Source: Chrysochromulina tobinii
Taxonomy: Eukaryota; Haptophyta; Prymnesiales; Chrysochromulinaceae
NCBI GenBank assembly: GCA_001275005.1
Contig: JWZX01003291.1
Span: 1 to 38,792 of the forward strand
Length of the DNA: 38,792 nt
Reading direction: 5' to 3'
The position numbers were made by a program, and so were the translations under genes. Of this stretch, positions 33,401 through 38,792 are shown one piece after another; the stretch's first letter is position 1, and each line of letters begins with the position of its first letter. Under the pieces are notes generated by a model. The model was not told where the DNA came from and did no database searches. It saw only the letters and a program-made list of their open reading frames with translations.

Positions 33401-36400
33401 ATCGCGTGGCGCTGGGCACGCCACGGAGGCCGATTCAGCAAGGGAGCGCGCTCGCGAGCGCGACGCGTGGCATGAGGAACTGCGCAGCGTCATCGGCGCC
33501 ACGGGTGCTTCTGACGGCGATAAGGCGTCTGCCTTCGACTATTGGACCGGCGAGTACCAGCTCGAGTTCAACGAGAGCGGCGACCGGTGCACCGACCAGC
33601 GAGCACGGGCGCTGCTGCAACGGCTGCTCACGCCCGAGCGCGTCCTCGAGTTGACCAAGCTGGTCAAAGAGAAGCTCGCCACCGGGTTGGACGAGTTCAA
33701 CTTGGTGCTCGTCAAGCAGGGCGGGCTTGAGCTCGCCAAGCTCTTCGCTGACGCGTGCGTGGAGGAGGTGGCGGTCTTTTCATTCCCGACGAGCTGGACT
33801 ACCTGGCACGCGACGTTGATCCCGAAGCCGGGCAAAGATCGTTGCAAGCTCAGCGGCTGGAGGGAGATTTGGATCCAGTCGCATCTGTGGAAGCTCGTGG
33901 TCGGCGCCATCCTGCCCGAGTGCGCTGAGGTTTTTGCGCGCACGCGACCATGGTGCAACGCCGGCTTCGAGGCCGGGCGAGGCTGTCCCGAGCAGTCGGC
34001 GGCACTGCGCGCGCGGCTTGAGCTGCACATGCGGCTGCGGCAGCCACTACACGTCTACTTTCAGGACTATTCCGTCTTTTTTCCGTCGATCTCGAGGCAG
34101 CTTGTCGCCTTCATCCTGCATGAGCTGGGCGTGAGCACAGTCTCGATGCAGATTCTTCGAGAAGTCCAAGATCAAGTGATGGGAGCGTTCAAGACGGCGG
34201 GCGGTCCCACTGAGCTGGCCCCGATGCTGAGAGGCGAGCCCATCGGCGGCGTCGAATCGCCGTTGTTCTCGCTGCCTGTGGCGGCGCTCGTACAGCGCGC
34301 ACTCGAGACCTACGTGCCGGGCAGCCCACTGCCGGATCGGCGCGAGCTGCGTGTCGCTGCGCTGCAGCTGTGGTATGCCGACGACGGCGCACTTGCTGAC
34401 GCCGTCGAGGGCATCATCCAGACGGCGGTGGACATCATGATCTTGCTGTCGGAGGAGATCCTGGGGCTCAAGGTCGGGCACGACACGGTCGAGGCGTCCA
34501 AGTCGGCGTCGCTGTCGTGGACATGGGACAAGTCGCGCAACGAGTTCGTGCGTGGCAACGGAAACAAGTTCAAGGTGCCGTTGGGTAGCTCACGAGAGGA
34601 CATCGAGCTCGCGCGTGCAATCACCTATCGATACCTGGGCATTGACTTCGACCCTGAGCTCGACGTGACCAAAGTGGAGGAGTCGTATCGCGCGCGGGCC
34701 AGCGCAATCATCACCATGATCAACAATCTTGGCGGCGGGTACTGCGACCAGCTCGCGCAGGCGGTGAATACGGTCGTACAGGGCGTTTTCATCTTCCCGG
34801 CGAGGACGATTCCTTTCACGGAGGTCGCGTCGAAGGCGCTCGACATCAAGGCGACTAAGCTGCTCTTCAACCACGGCAATCGCGCCAGGCACTCCAAGAT
34901 CGTGGGTGCTTACGTCGCAGGCAAGTATGGAGGCCTCGGGCTGCGACCGGGGCGGTCGACGATGGCGGCCGGGCTGCTCGACGAGATGGCGCGCGCCTGG
35001 GGTGGCCGACACGGCGAGCCCGCGCGTGCAGTTCGGCTCTCCTTGCAGACGGTCTTCGTGGCGAGCCTGGGCTGGGACGGGCCGTCGGCGGAGGCGCCGA
35101 CCGTCTTCGACTTCATCATCAACGAGCGATGGCTACCTTGTTTCAGGAGCGAGGTCCCGATGGAGGGCGTAGCGCTGCATATGGCACGGCTGGGACTGCG
35201 GTGGCGCGGCACGGGCGTTGACGAGTGCCGGCTGGACAAGCAACGCGCGATCGAGCGAGGAGTGTTGCCAGGTCGCAAAGTGCGCCTCATCGAGCTGCTC
35301 GGCGTGACGCCCTCGCTACGCCTGCACGGGCTGGGCATCAGCAGCCTCGATGAGCTACACGCTGGTGGCGGCGAGCTGCTCAGCGCTGAACGGATCGAGG
35401 TCATCTATGCGAGGCCCGGTTGGGCGTGGAGCGACGTGGACAGAGCGCATGTCCGACGGCTGCTGCGTGAAGTCGCCGGCAACGATCGCGCAAAGGTCGC
35501 GCTCGACGACTGGAGAGAGCACGGCGCGCCGATGGGAGGCGAGATCGCGCTTATTGAGCGGATCAACGTGGGGAGACGGAGTGCGCTGCGCATGTTCTCT
35601 CGTATCGTGGGGATTATGTGGTGCAAGGACGCAGAGGGCGGCCGGCCCGACGAGCGCTCCTATGAGGTGATCTTCTGCGGCGCTCGGCTGCGCGACGCAG
35701 TATGGCTCACCCGGGCGCAAGTGCTGGAGGGCGCGGCGAGGCGCGACGCCGCCACGACTGTGTGCAGCCCTGGCGAGCCCATCGAGATCGATGAGGTGAC
35801 CGCGTGGATGGACGAGGCTGACGCATCGAGGTGGGAGCCGAGCACTTTCAACCGCTTCCTGACGCGGCTTCGAGGGCCGCAAGGCGCGGCCGAGCTGCTC
35901 GCCAAGGCCAGTCGAGCGGCAGGGCTCAATCGCGACGCGGCGCAAGCTCGTGTCGAGCTCACTGACGTCCTGCTGCTGGACTACGCGGCGCTGAGAGCTA
36001 AAGGCGTGAGCGCCAAGGAGGTCAATCTTCGCGAGGATCGGATCGCTGATGAGGCGAGGAGGCACGAAGTCGAGGAGTACTCGACTGCGTGGACGATCAC
36101 GTGCACGGGCGCGCTGCGACAGGCTCACACAGTCGAGGAGCGTATGGGCGCCGTTCGGGCGATGCCCGTACCGACTTACGCCGACGGTGGCGCGGTGCCT
36201 GAGTCTGACGTGCAGGTCGCTTTCGACGGGGTGGCATGGAAGGCTGCCAAGGATAACGGCAGTCTTTGGAGCGGGTGGCGCGGTCCCAATCACAAGGTCG
36301 CTGAATTCGAACGCGCGCCCGCGGCGTTCGCGTCAGCTGTCACGCGCAGTTTCTCGCGAGCGTATGAGGCCGAACGTTCGCCAGAGGGCCTGACGTGCGT

Positions 36401-38792
36401 GAACGCGTACGGCGGGCTGCTGCAGATTCGTATTGCGCGCGATGAGGCTGCGCTCATCGCGAGCGATCTCAATCTGGCGCTGCTGCGCGAGATCGGCAAG
36501 ATCGAGATGGTCTGCAAGCAGCGCGGCCGGGGCGGCTTCAAGCTCGTGGCGGCTACTGATGGCGCTTACTGCAAGGCGAAGGCGCTCAGTGCGCGCGACG
36601 CGCTGCGGTACGAGCTGGCAAGCGATGCTGAGCGCGTGCAGCGCAAATTGCGAGCGCCTTACGAGCCGCCGCAGGTGGCTAGCGGCGTCTTTTACGGGCT
36701 GCAGGCTCCTGGGAGCGCCGTGCCGGTGGCTGAGGGCAGGCGGCTGCCGGCCGAGTTCGATAACAATCAGGCGGAGCTCGACGGCCTCATACTCGCGCTT
36801 CGTCGTCACGTGGCCTTGCTGACCGGCATCTCGGTCCACGAGGTCTTGCGGCGGCTGCTGCACGACTGCGAGTACGCCATCGGCCCGGCCGCGAGCGCTG
36901 ACGAGGGTGAGGACGAGCTTGATGCTATGTCGGCCCGCGATGGCGAGGCCGACACGAGCGGCCCGAGAGAGGCGCGCGATCTGCTCATCATTATCGACAG
37001 CGAGATCATCGCCAGCTTCTTTCAGCGGGCGTGGCGCAGGGGCGACATCAAGTGGCTGCGCGGCGAGACGTACGGCCTGCGCATGGAGGAGGCGATCCTG
37101 TTACGGATCTGGCTCAGGACGCTCGGCGCCGAGGTCCACACTCTACGGTTGAGCTCTCATTGCGGCTTCATCCCGAACGTCTGGGCTGACGCGATCGCCA
37201 ATGCCGCGCGGCTTTTGGACTGCGACGGCGAGCCGCCTCTCGTCGTGCGTCGCCCCTTGGCCTTTTTGTGTAAGGTCGGCGGCGACGGCAAGTCGTGGCG
37301 TGGACCGGGCGCGTCGCTACCGCGGAGCGCGTGCGGGATGGCGAGCTCATCAGCGGAGCTCGACGCGCGGACTTCTAAGGAGATTCGCGAGCTGAGCGAC
37401 ACTTGCGCGCTGCACAAGCTCGTCGAGAACGACGTCAAGGTGTTTCGCGCCTCACGGCAGGGTCGCGAGGCGCGCGACGAGATCGACGGGATCGTCTTTC
37501 TGCCCAGGTGCTCGCGGCACGCCCAACTCGGCGAGCAGCTTTTGGACAGCGACGCGAGCAAGCAGGCCAAGGGTCTTTTCGAGCAAGCGAGACACGAGCT
37601 GCGCAGCGTCGCCGACGGCGAGCTATCGGCTGAGCTCATCGAGGGACGGTTGTACGCTGCCCCGTTCTTTGACTACGTCGGGGTGGGGCTCGACGTGACC
37701 AAGGGCATGCAGATCTTCGACCGGCGCATTCAGACCCCGCTCTCTACGCAGAGGGGAGGCGGTTTCGGCGGGCCGCTCGAGCTCACGCGTGTGGGCATGC
37801 GGCACTTACTGCGCAACTTCACGCAGAGCGCGTTGCCCGAGCTGGGCGATGGCATCGACGACAGCGCGAGAGTCGCGGGCGAGACTCTGCCGCTGTGCAG
37901 GTGCCCGGTTTGTCGTCGGGAGTGCAGGTGCGACCTTTTTCATTTCTTCGAGTGCCCGCACGGGCTGAGCGAGGCAGCGAGGGTGGCTTGCTGCAGCGCG
38001 CTCGAGCAGCACGCGTCTATGATAGGTGCGCCGCGCGCCGGCGACGGCGAGGGCGAGGGCGACTTGCATTTGGAGCTGGCCTGGGCGAGGGTGGCCTTGC
38101 TTGCCGAGCGGCTGCCGGGTGAGCTTGGGCGGTACCGCAGGTATTTGGCCGCCAAGGCGCTCGCAGGCGCCTTTGCGTTGCCAGCGGCGTCTTCAGTGAA
38201 GGAGGCTGTCATGGACAGCCTTCGCGCCGGCGTGAGCGTGAGCACGGCAGAGGCCGATGAGGCTGACGACGGCGACGGCGACAACGGCGATACGCAGGAC
38301 GAGTGGGAGGAGGCGCGCCCGCCGGGCGAGTTCGACTACGAGCAGTGCGCAGGGGCGCGGCGCGATCTGCTCAAATGGTACGTCGGGAAGGCTATCGCGC
38401 TCAACACGGTTATCATCGACCACTTGCGCATCGAGTACAGCGCGTGGGTCGAATCGTTGCGGCGTGGGCATGCAGGGCTGCGTGGCGCATACGGAAGCGA
38501 CTACATGAGTCATTTCCTTGGCGGCAGGGAGCGAGTCTGCGATGAGCAGCTGCGTGGCACCTTCTTCCCGACCGACGGCAGCGTGGCCGTGCCAATGAGC
38601 CTCGCCGACTTCAAGGTTGGGCACAAGAGCGACGAGATGCGGCCGGGCCGCTTCGTGCGCATCGTGGGCGGCGAGACGATCGCGTGCACGCACGGCACCG
38701 CAGCGAGCAGGTACGAGGCGCAGGCTAGCAGGCGCGCGAGCGCCAAGGCGGCGGCGGATCTCGCAAGGGAGGAGGGCAGCTTCAGGTACGCG
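27324..38792 (+). CDS. Giant retrotransposon ORF2 polyprotein (partial, no stop in window)
   Basis: At least 3,823 aa from the Met at 27324; in-frame Mets at 27123 and 27033 are alternatives. 27324 is chosen because a hydrophobic, signal-anchor-like segment follows at once (about residues 12-35). Order: hydrophobic segment; charged helical stretch 40-150; second hydrophobic segment near 153-172; Ser/Pro-rich low-complexity region to about 330; about 780 residues not recognised; endonuclease 1109-1389; about 400 residues, partly helical; DUF4326-like 1808-1936; reverse transcriptase 2153-2441; about 630 residues; RNase H 3073-3298; Cys/His cluster near 3525-3546; an acidic then basic tail to the edge. 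I read every codon from 25164 to the last base and found no stop. Usual LINE ORF2 proteins are about 900-1,500 aa. Introns or proteolytic processing cannot be excluded. Confidence 0.85.
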   Translation, partial: MRLMVRPHHTARPPLLVASALLLSLLFLFGAGVAACRRSEPDVTPDELHKELRSIAQLLRLHHEKLLLMAKTAAAPGAFQASRDAIKVLGGREAKLIALLAAMPSTREVHEIRANVVQNFYADRDKLSSAIHDEVTKCRTLEAERRQPISHIGIAIICLSHLAGLVGVAWSAPSPPSSSPVLPSSSAYSSSYYYSSSSSSSPSSSASFSDSTRADPPSSVALIAPTLAGTFAYTLPTPPSSPPPSPPGSSSSSSSCSLTSSPARRVRRVRWPSGSPPPSPPPSPTGASDSSAAPSPPPSRTSSRPSSPKALTAASPAREAAHARRLSLQPARYVPAAFGRRSILATAAAAAQSSTIVTNGEPPATFVASAVWTGAIDGKVFKRGAFGVGYYDDGPIAACGEAIVGQRVGTALSFGAVSISMRPCQQDCDCARCIPRHADARRARFAGEAALPPPPLPTHRITVAGGNVNKTDVVEKTLAFAIRQLDGADKLTRPRDLLNAGLLKALSALGVHDGALDDYDALLALFHERQAVNRAAVGCAAAVVVAAAAATSRQANGAHSAAAAASERSRDDPEVVSVSAVAGLKRKVAAAVRTLGECTASSARAAAVAIGGLHAGSAFDKAAQERDAAAAVASMVAAAVTAEDRTRSAAAARVGSSHETQAEIGMRVYCKLELLEGQLPHEAWRLAVIRGLFFVGAGEVEAFVEFIVIGARWSLDDYPYVAEWSADALKTAAARERDRPALKQHNVTLGRMLAFVGLKAVVPPPRPALGVALNRLPSDTIAAVGATGDAGNAVTLIVYDGRAARATALHRVLQAYAYAAAGFATACLPTMWEWRTALCGSCSAAQWLVAHFLHSIGWSDVVDGLAASAALARFKRVLPWQMIADALADLCETDVCVSVQAPMTLGQIIGCTGKALGDELLREAMKLPLQLEQLRSDGTISAAVLDWWLRDAASFIVKSKYKFAEVLAARAAKQQPALPRLPPGACWMARQAKAYKMEVALSDAKFLLERLRREAKTKAEGIVPTSATAPRAVIEVQRRRACLVWNPGGVHVIDARADRRVGDRERAMQGKRRASGAGAQADVRDRELAAAIEREDEEDGGGDVGRGSALRFKGCDALEAIIDQVKSKDAHLLVLSETHLHGRAVDDVADYLGTRLGWQDLAKGRSGGAPEYVPCVVQAPAARGEWAGVLVAFDPTVFKKLDVQIVVPGRVLQIEFRMVDDSTNLTLFACYMPQANLPREVHDKAWGKLEEALLTVCGAYVIAGDLNAETATRLLKAHKINLSKGGVVKRPGETYLFKLMHGTSFLEFDQPTRVGREEYTHLHVVSAASKDAEGNLVEAVTSKHVIDHVLEGGCDGRVGGGETFTVKVGSEPNKQYHRALGFAIITTDTEEIVTSANRKPKLSKMPRVSSKPKTMSKTGSDKRDGAKLKKRLVTMANALPDRFEDGTGGLVDDAELGVDDSDLEEVLEGDGDADELIGWDAYKERAASASESAMKDWVAGREGACAEAMQQLVGQGRPIDERSRALARDEAAARYAATNGTCVEHLMQACMLVAREVIAAPQAAKGRKQSAGEVLRRKLDKYLAIEKEVEDLKITDIVFGYCGKIKGRWRTRESALTPELKQFFLRDAAPHAPGERKARELVLIRRRVDECVREVEEHRLTTRVDYVNEQLTILAARELGYARAAAEVIRAERRGLMSSKDKGPGGTLVALEDEATGLLLTGVARDKAVAAKVRSGNTPNLVCLESAGHLMDLCRIERGERRGGSTAQGSGAAFQVVEDAECRLGRQPRIARNRERVEACVRPPAGDFVVVGNARFPDEAHDGRVRYDGSRKGILGSPFRMGLDGRDENLRDLSCECYREWLETGGDAYAIAVAKCFPIECVAPGHGRICSADIEAEIESLVEIVVELDKRLVLECGCAPKRCHLACIAEKCNTLIRAKRALRSKQAADARDAGGAAACEQCGEGVVQEGGGAADADALLAKVVADAVAQKGDVSGFVEAGTAAQHHVTRDEESSGQRADEATHEGSRGAGHATEADSARERARERDAWHEELRSVIGATGASDGDKASAFDYWTGEYQLEFNESGDRCTDQRARALLQRLLTPERVLELTKLVKEKLATGLDEFNLVLVKQGGLELAKLFADACVEEVAVFSFPTSWTTWHATLIPKPGKDRCKLSGWREIWIQSHLWKLVVGAILPECAEVFARTRPWCNAGFEAGRGCPEQSAALRARLELHMRLRQPLHVYFQDYSVFFPSISRQLVAFILHELGVSTVSMQILREVQDQVMGAFKTAGGPTELAPMLRGEPIGGVESPLFSLPVAALVQRALETYVPGSPLPDRRELRVAALQLWYADDGALADAVEGIIQTAVDIMILLSEEILGLKVGHDTVEASKSASLSWTWDKSRNEFVRGNGNKFKVPLGSSREDIELARAITYRYLGIDFDPELDVTKVEESYRARASAIITMINNLGGGYCDQLAQAVNTVVQGVFIFPARTIPFTEVASKALDIKATKLLFNHGNRARHSKIVGAYVAGKYGGLGLRPGRSTMAAGLLDEMARAWGGRHGEPARAVRLSLQTVFVASLGWDGPSAEAPTVFDFIINERWLPCFRSEVPMEGVALHMARLGLRWRGTGVDECRLDKQRAIERGVLPGRKVRLIELLGVTPSLRLHGLGISSLDELHAGGGELLSAERIEVIYARPGWAWSDVDRAHVRRLLREVAGNDRAKVALDDWREHGAPMGGEIALIERINVGRRSALRMFSRIVGIMWCKDAEGGRPDERSYEVIFCGARLRDAVWLTRAQVLEGAARRDAATTVCSPGEPIEIDEVTAWMDEADASRWEPSTFNRFLTRLRGPQGAAELLAKASRAAGLNRDAAQARVELTDVLLLDYAALRAKGVSAKEVNLREDRIADEARRHEVEEYSTAWTITCTGALRQAHTVEERMGAVRAMPVPTYADGGAVPESDVQVAFDGVAWKAAKDNGSLWSGWRGPNHKVAEFERAPAAFASAVTRSFSRAYEAERSPEGLTCVNAYGGLLQIRIARDEAALIASDLNLALLREIGKIEMVCKQRGRGGFKLVAATDGAYCKAKALSARDALRYELASDAERVQRKLRAPYEPPQVASGVFYGLQAPGSAVPVAEGRRLPAEFDNNQAELDGLILALRRHVALLTGISVHEVLRRLLHDCEYAIGPAASADEGEDELDAMSARDGEADTSGPREARDLLIIIDSEIIASFFQRAWRRGDIKWLRGETYGLRMEEAILLRIWLRTLGAEVHTLRLSSHCGFIPNVWADAIANAARLLDCDGEPPLVVRRPLAFLCKVGGDGKSWRGPGASLPRSACGMASSSAELDARTSKEIRELSDTCALHKLVENDVKVFRASRQGREARDEIDGIVFLPRCSRHAQLGEQLLDSDASKQAKGLFEQARHELRSVADGELSAELIEGRLYAAPFFDYVGVGLDVTKGMQIFDRRIQTPLSTQRGGGFGGPLELTRVGMRHLLRNFTQSALPELGDGIDDSARVAGETLPLCRCPVCRRECRCDLFHFFECPHGLSEAARVACCSALEQHASMIGAPRAGDGEGEGDLHLELAWARVALLAERLPGELGRYRRYLAAKALAGAFALPAASSVKEAVMDSLRAGVSVSTAEADEADDGDGDNGDTQDEWEEARPPGEFDYEQCAGARRDLLKWYVGKAIALNTVIIDHLRIEYSAWVESLRRGHAGLRGAYGSDYMSHFLGGRERVCDEQLRGTFFPTDGSVAVPMSLADFKVGHKSDEMRPGRFVRIVGGETIACTHGTAASRYEAQASRRASAKAAADLAREEGSFRYA
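27843..28101. repeat. TCT/TCC/CCG low-complexity tract in ORF2
   Basis: Pyrimidine-rich TCT/TCC runs at about 27869-27952 and 28068-28095, with CCG-rich sequence between them, encode Ser- and Pro-rich, extensin-like sequence in the ORF2 frame. It separates the membrane-like N-terminus from the rest of the polyprotein. Confidence 0.85.
30648..31490 (+). other. APE-type endonuclease domain of ORF2
   Basis: Endonuclease/exonuclease/phosphatase fold that nicks target DNA to prime reverse transcription. Motifs in order: LLVLSETHL with metal-binding Glu at 30732; GVLVAFD; LFACYMPQ; IAGDLNAE with GDLN at 31113-31124; KHVIDHVL with Asp at 31362; and YHRALG with the general-base His at 31452. All catalytic positions are present; the final motif is Tyr-His rather than Asp-His. 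Confidence 0.88.
32745..33130 (+). other. DUF4326-like module of ORF2
   Basis: The segment shows the two landmarks of DUF4326, a small domain mostly known from phages and bacteria: GSPFRMG (32829-32849; family Gly-Asn-Pro-Phe) followed by YREWL (32895-32909), then CGCAPKRCH (33069-33095; family Cys-Trp-Cys-Ala-Pro-x-x-Cys-His). An insert separates the halves, longer than I expect for the family. The biochemical role of DUF4326 is not established. The Cys/His set could bind a metal. Confidence 0.7.
33780..34646 (+). other. Reverse transcriptase domain of ORF2
   Basis: Motifs in order: LIPKPGKD (33816-33839); motif A in YFQDYSVFFPSIS with catalytic Asp at 34065; motif B-like GGVESPL (34245-34265); motif C YADD at 34374-34385; and YLGID (34632-34646). 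Motif B lacks the common Gln before Gly-Gly. The two motif C Asp residues and the motif A Asp are present, so it should be active. The thumb region probably extends further downstream. Confidence 0.92.
36540..37215 (+). other. RNase H domain of ORF2
   Basis: All four active-site positions are recognisable: Asp at 36558 (VAATDGAY), Glu at 36774 (NNQAELDGLILAL), Asp at 36996 (LLIIIDSEI) and Asp at 37188, preceded by His at 37158 (SHCGFIPNVWADAIANAA). RNase H removes the RNA strand of the hybrid. Presence downstream of RT fits I-type or related non-LTR clades. A long acidic insert lies between the second and third motifs. Confidence 0.88.
37896..37961 (+). other. C-terminal Cys/His cluster of ORF2
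   Basis: CRCPVCRRECRCDLFHFFEC then Pro-His: Cys-x2-Cys followed by His-x3-Cys, like the zinc-knuckle found after RT/RNase H in many LINE ORF2 proteins, thought to aid RNA binding. Extra Cys residues make the exact ligand set unclear. Confidence 0.7.

Larger units (their letters stand above)
25554..38792 (+). mobile_element. Very large non-LTR (LINE-like) retrotransposon, 3' end outside window
   Basis: At least 13.2 kb, running off the window. It is assigned as non-LTR because it encodes an APE-type endonuclease upstream of the reverse transcriptase, an RNase H downstream, and a terminal Cys/His cluster, with no integrase, protease or LTR seen. That order fits the I/RTE-like APE lineages with RNase H. 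The 5' boundary is inferred from the microsatellite and from the end of SEM1; it could instead lie near the 201-bp tandem repeat at 27008. Catalytic residues are intact and the frame unbroken, so the copy is probably young. Typical LINEs are 4-7 kb, so this one is about twice the usual size or more. Confidence 0.85.

Overview
The window looks like nuclear DNA of a chlorophyll-c alga, most likely a haptophyte. The evidence is a fucoxanthin-chlorophyll a/c type light-harvesting protein, short GT-AG introns, very high GC and third-position GC, tightly packed host genes and low-complexity Ala/Gly/Ser tracts. The species cannot be fixed from this sequence alone.

Region 1 (about 0.4-25.5 kb) is dense host sequence. 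In order it holds: a light-harvesting protein (minus); a 1,108-residue membrane/coiled-coil protein (minus); a long palindromic repeat field; a PH-domain protein with 16-residue repeats (minus), divergent from a CDKL-family kinase (plus); UDP-galactopyranose mutase in three exons (minus); peptidyl-tRNA hydrolase 2 with a UBA-like N-terminus (minus); an unrecognised, probably broken gene (minus); RAD51B-like recombinase (minus); an MFS transporter (minus); a coiled-coil/EF-hand protein (minus), divergent from a GNAT-plus-zinc-finger protein (plus) whose intron is a 57-bp minisatellite; a Cys-rich membrane protein (plus); and the tiny proteasome/TREX-2 subunit SEM1/DSS1 in two exons (minus). Several models join pieces in different frames across introns; junctions were chosen by splice dinucleotides, phase and family continuity.

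Region 2 (about 25.55 kb to the end) is a very large non-LTR (LINE-like) retrotransposon, cut by the window edge. It starts beside an AGTCA microsatellite about 30 bp upstream of the SEM1 start codon. It has a possible Cys-containing ORF1, a 201-bp tandem duplication at the ORF1/ORF2 junction, and an ORF2 with no stop codon over more than 11 kb (3,823 codons from the chosen ATG). ORF2 encodes, in order, a hydrophobic-coiled-hydrophobic N-terminus, a Ser/Pro-rich spacer, about 800 unrecognised residues, an APE-type endonuclease, a DUF4326-like module, a reverse transcriptase with YADD, an RNase H with all four acidic residues, and a C-terminal Cys/His cluster. The size, the membrane-like N-terminus and the DUF4326-like module between endonuclease and RT are the most unusual features here.

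All calls are from reading the sequence; no database search was run.
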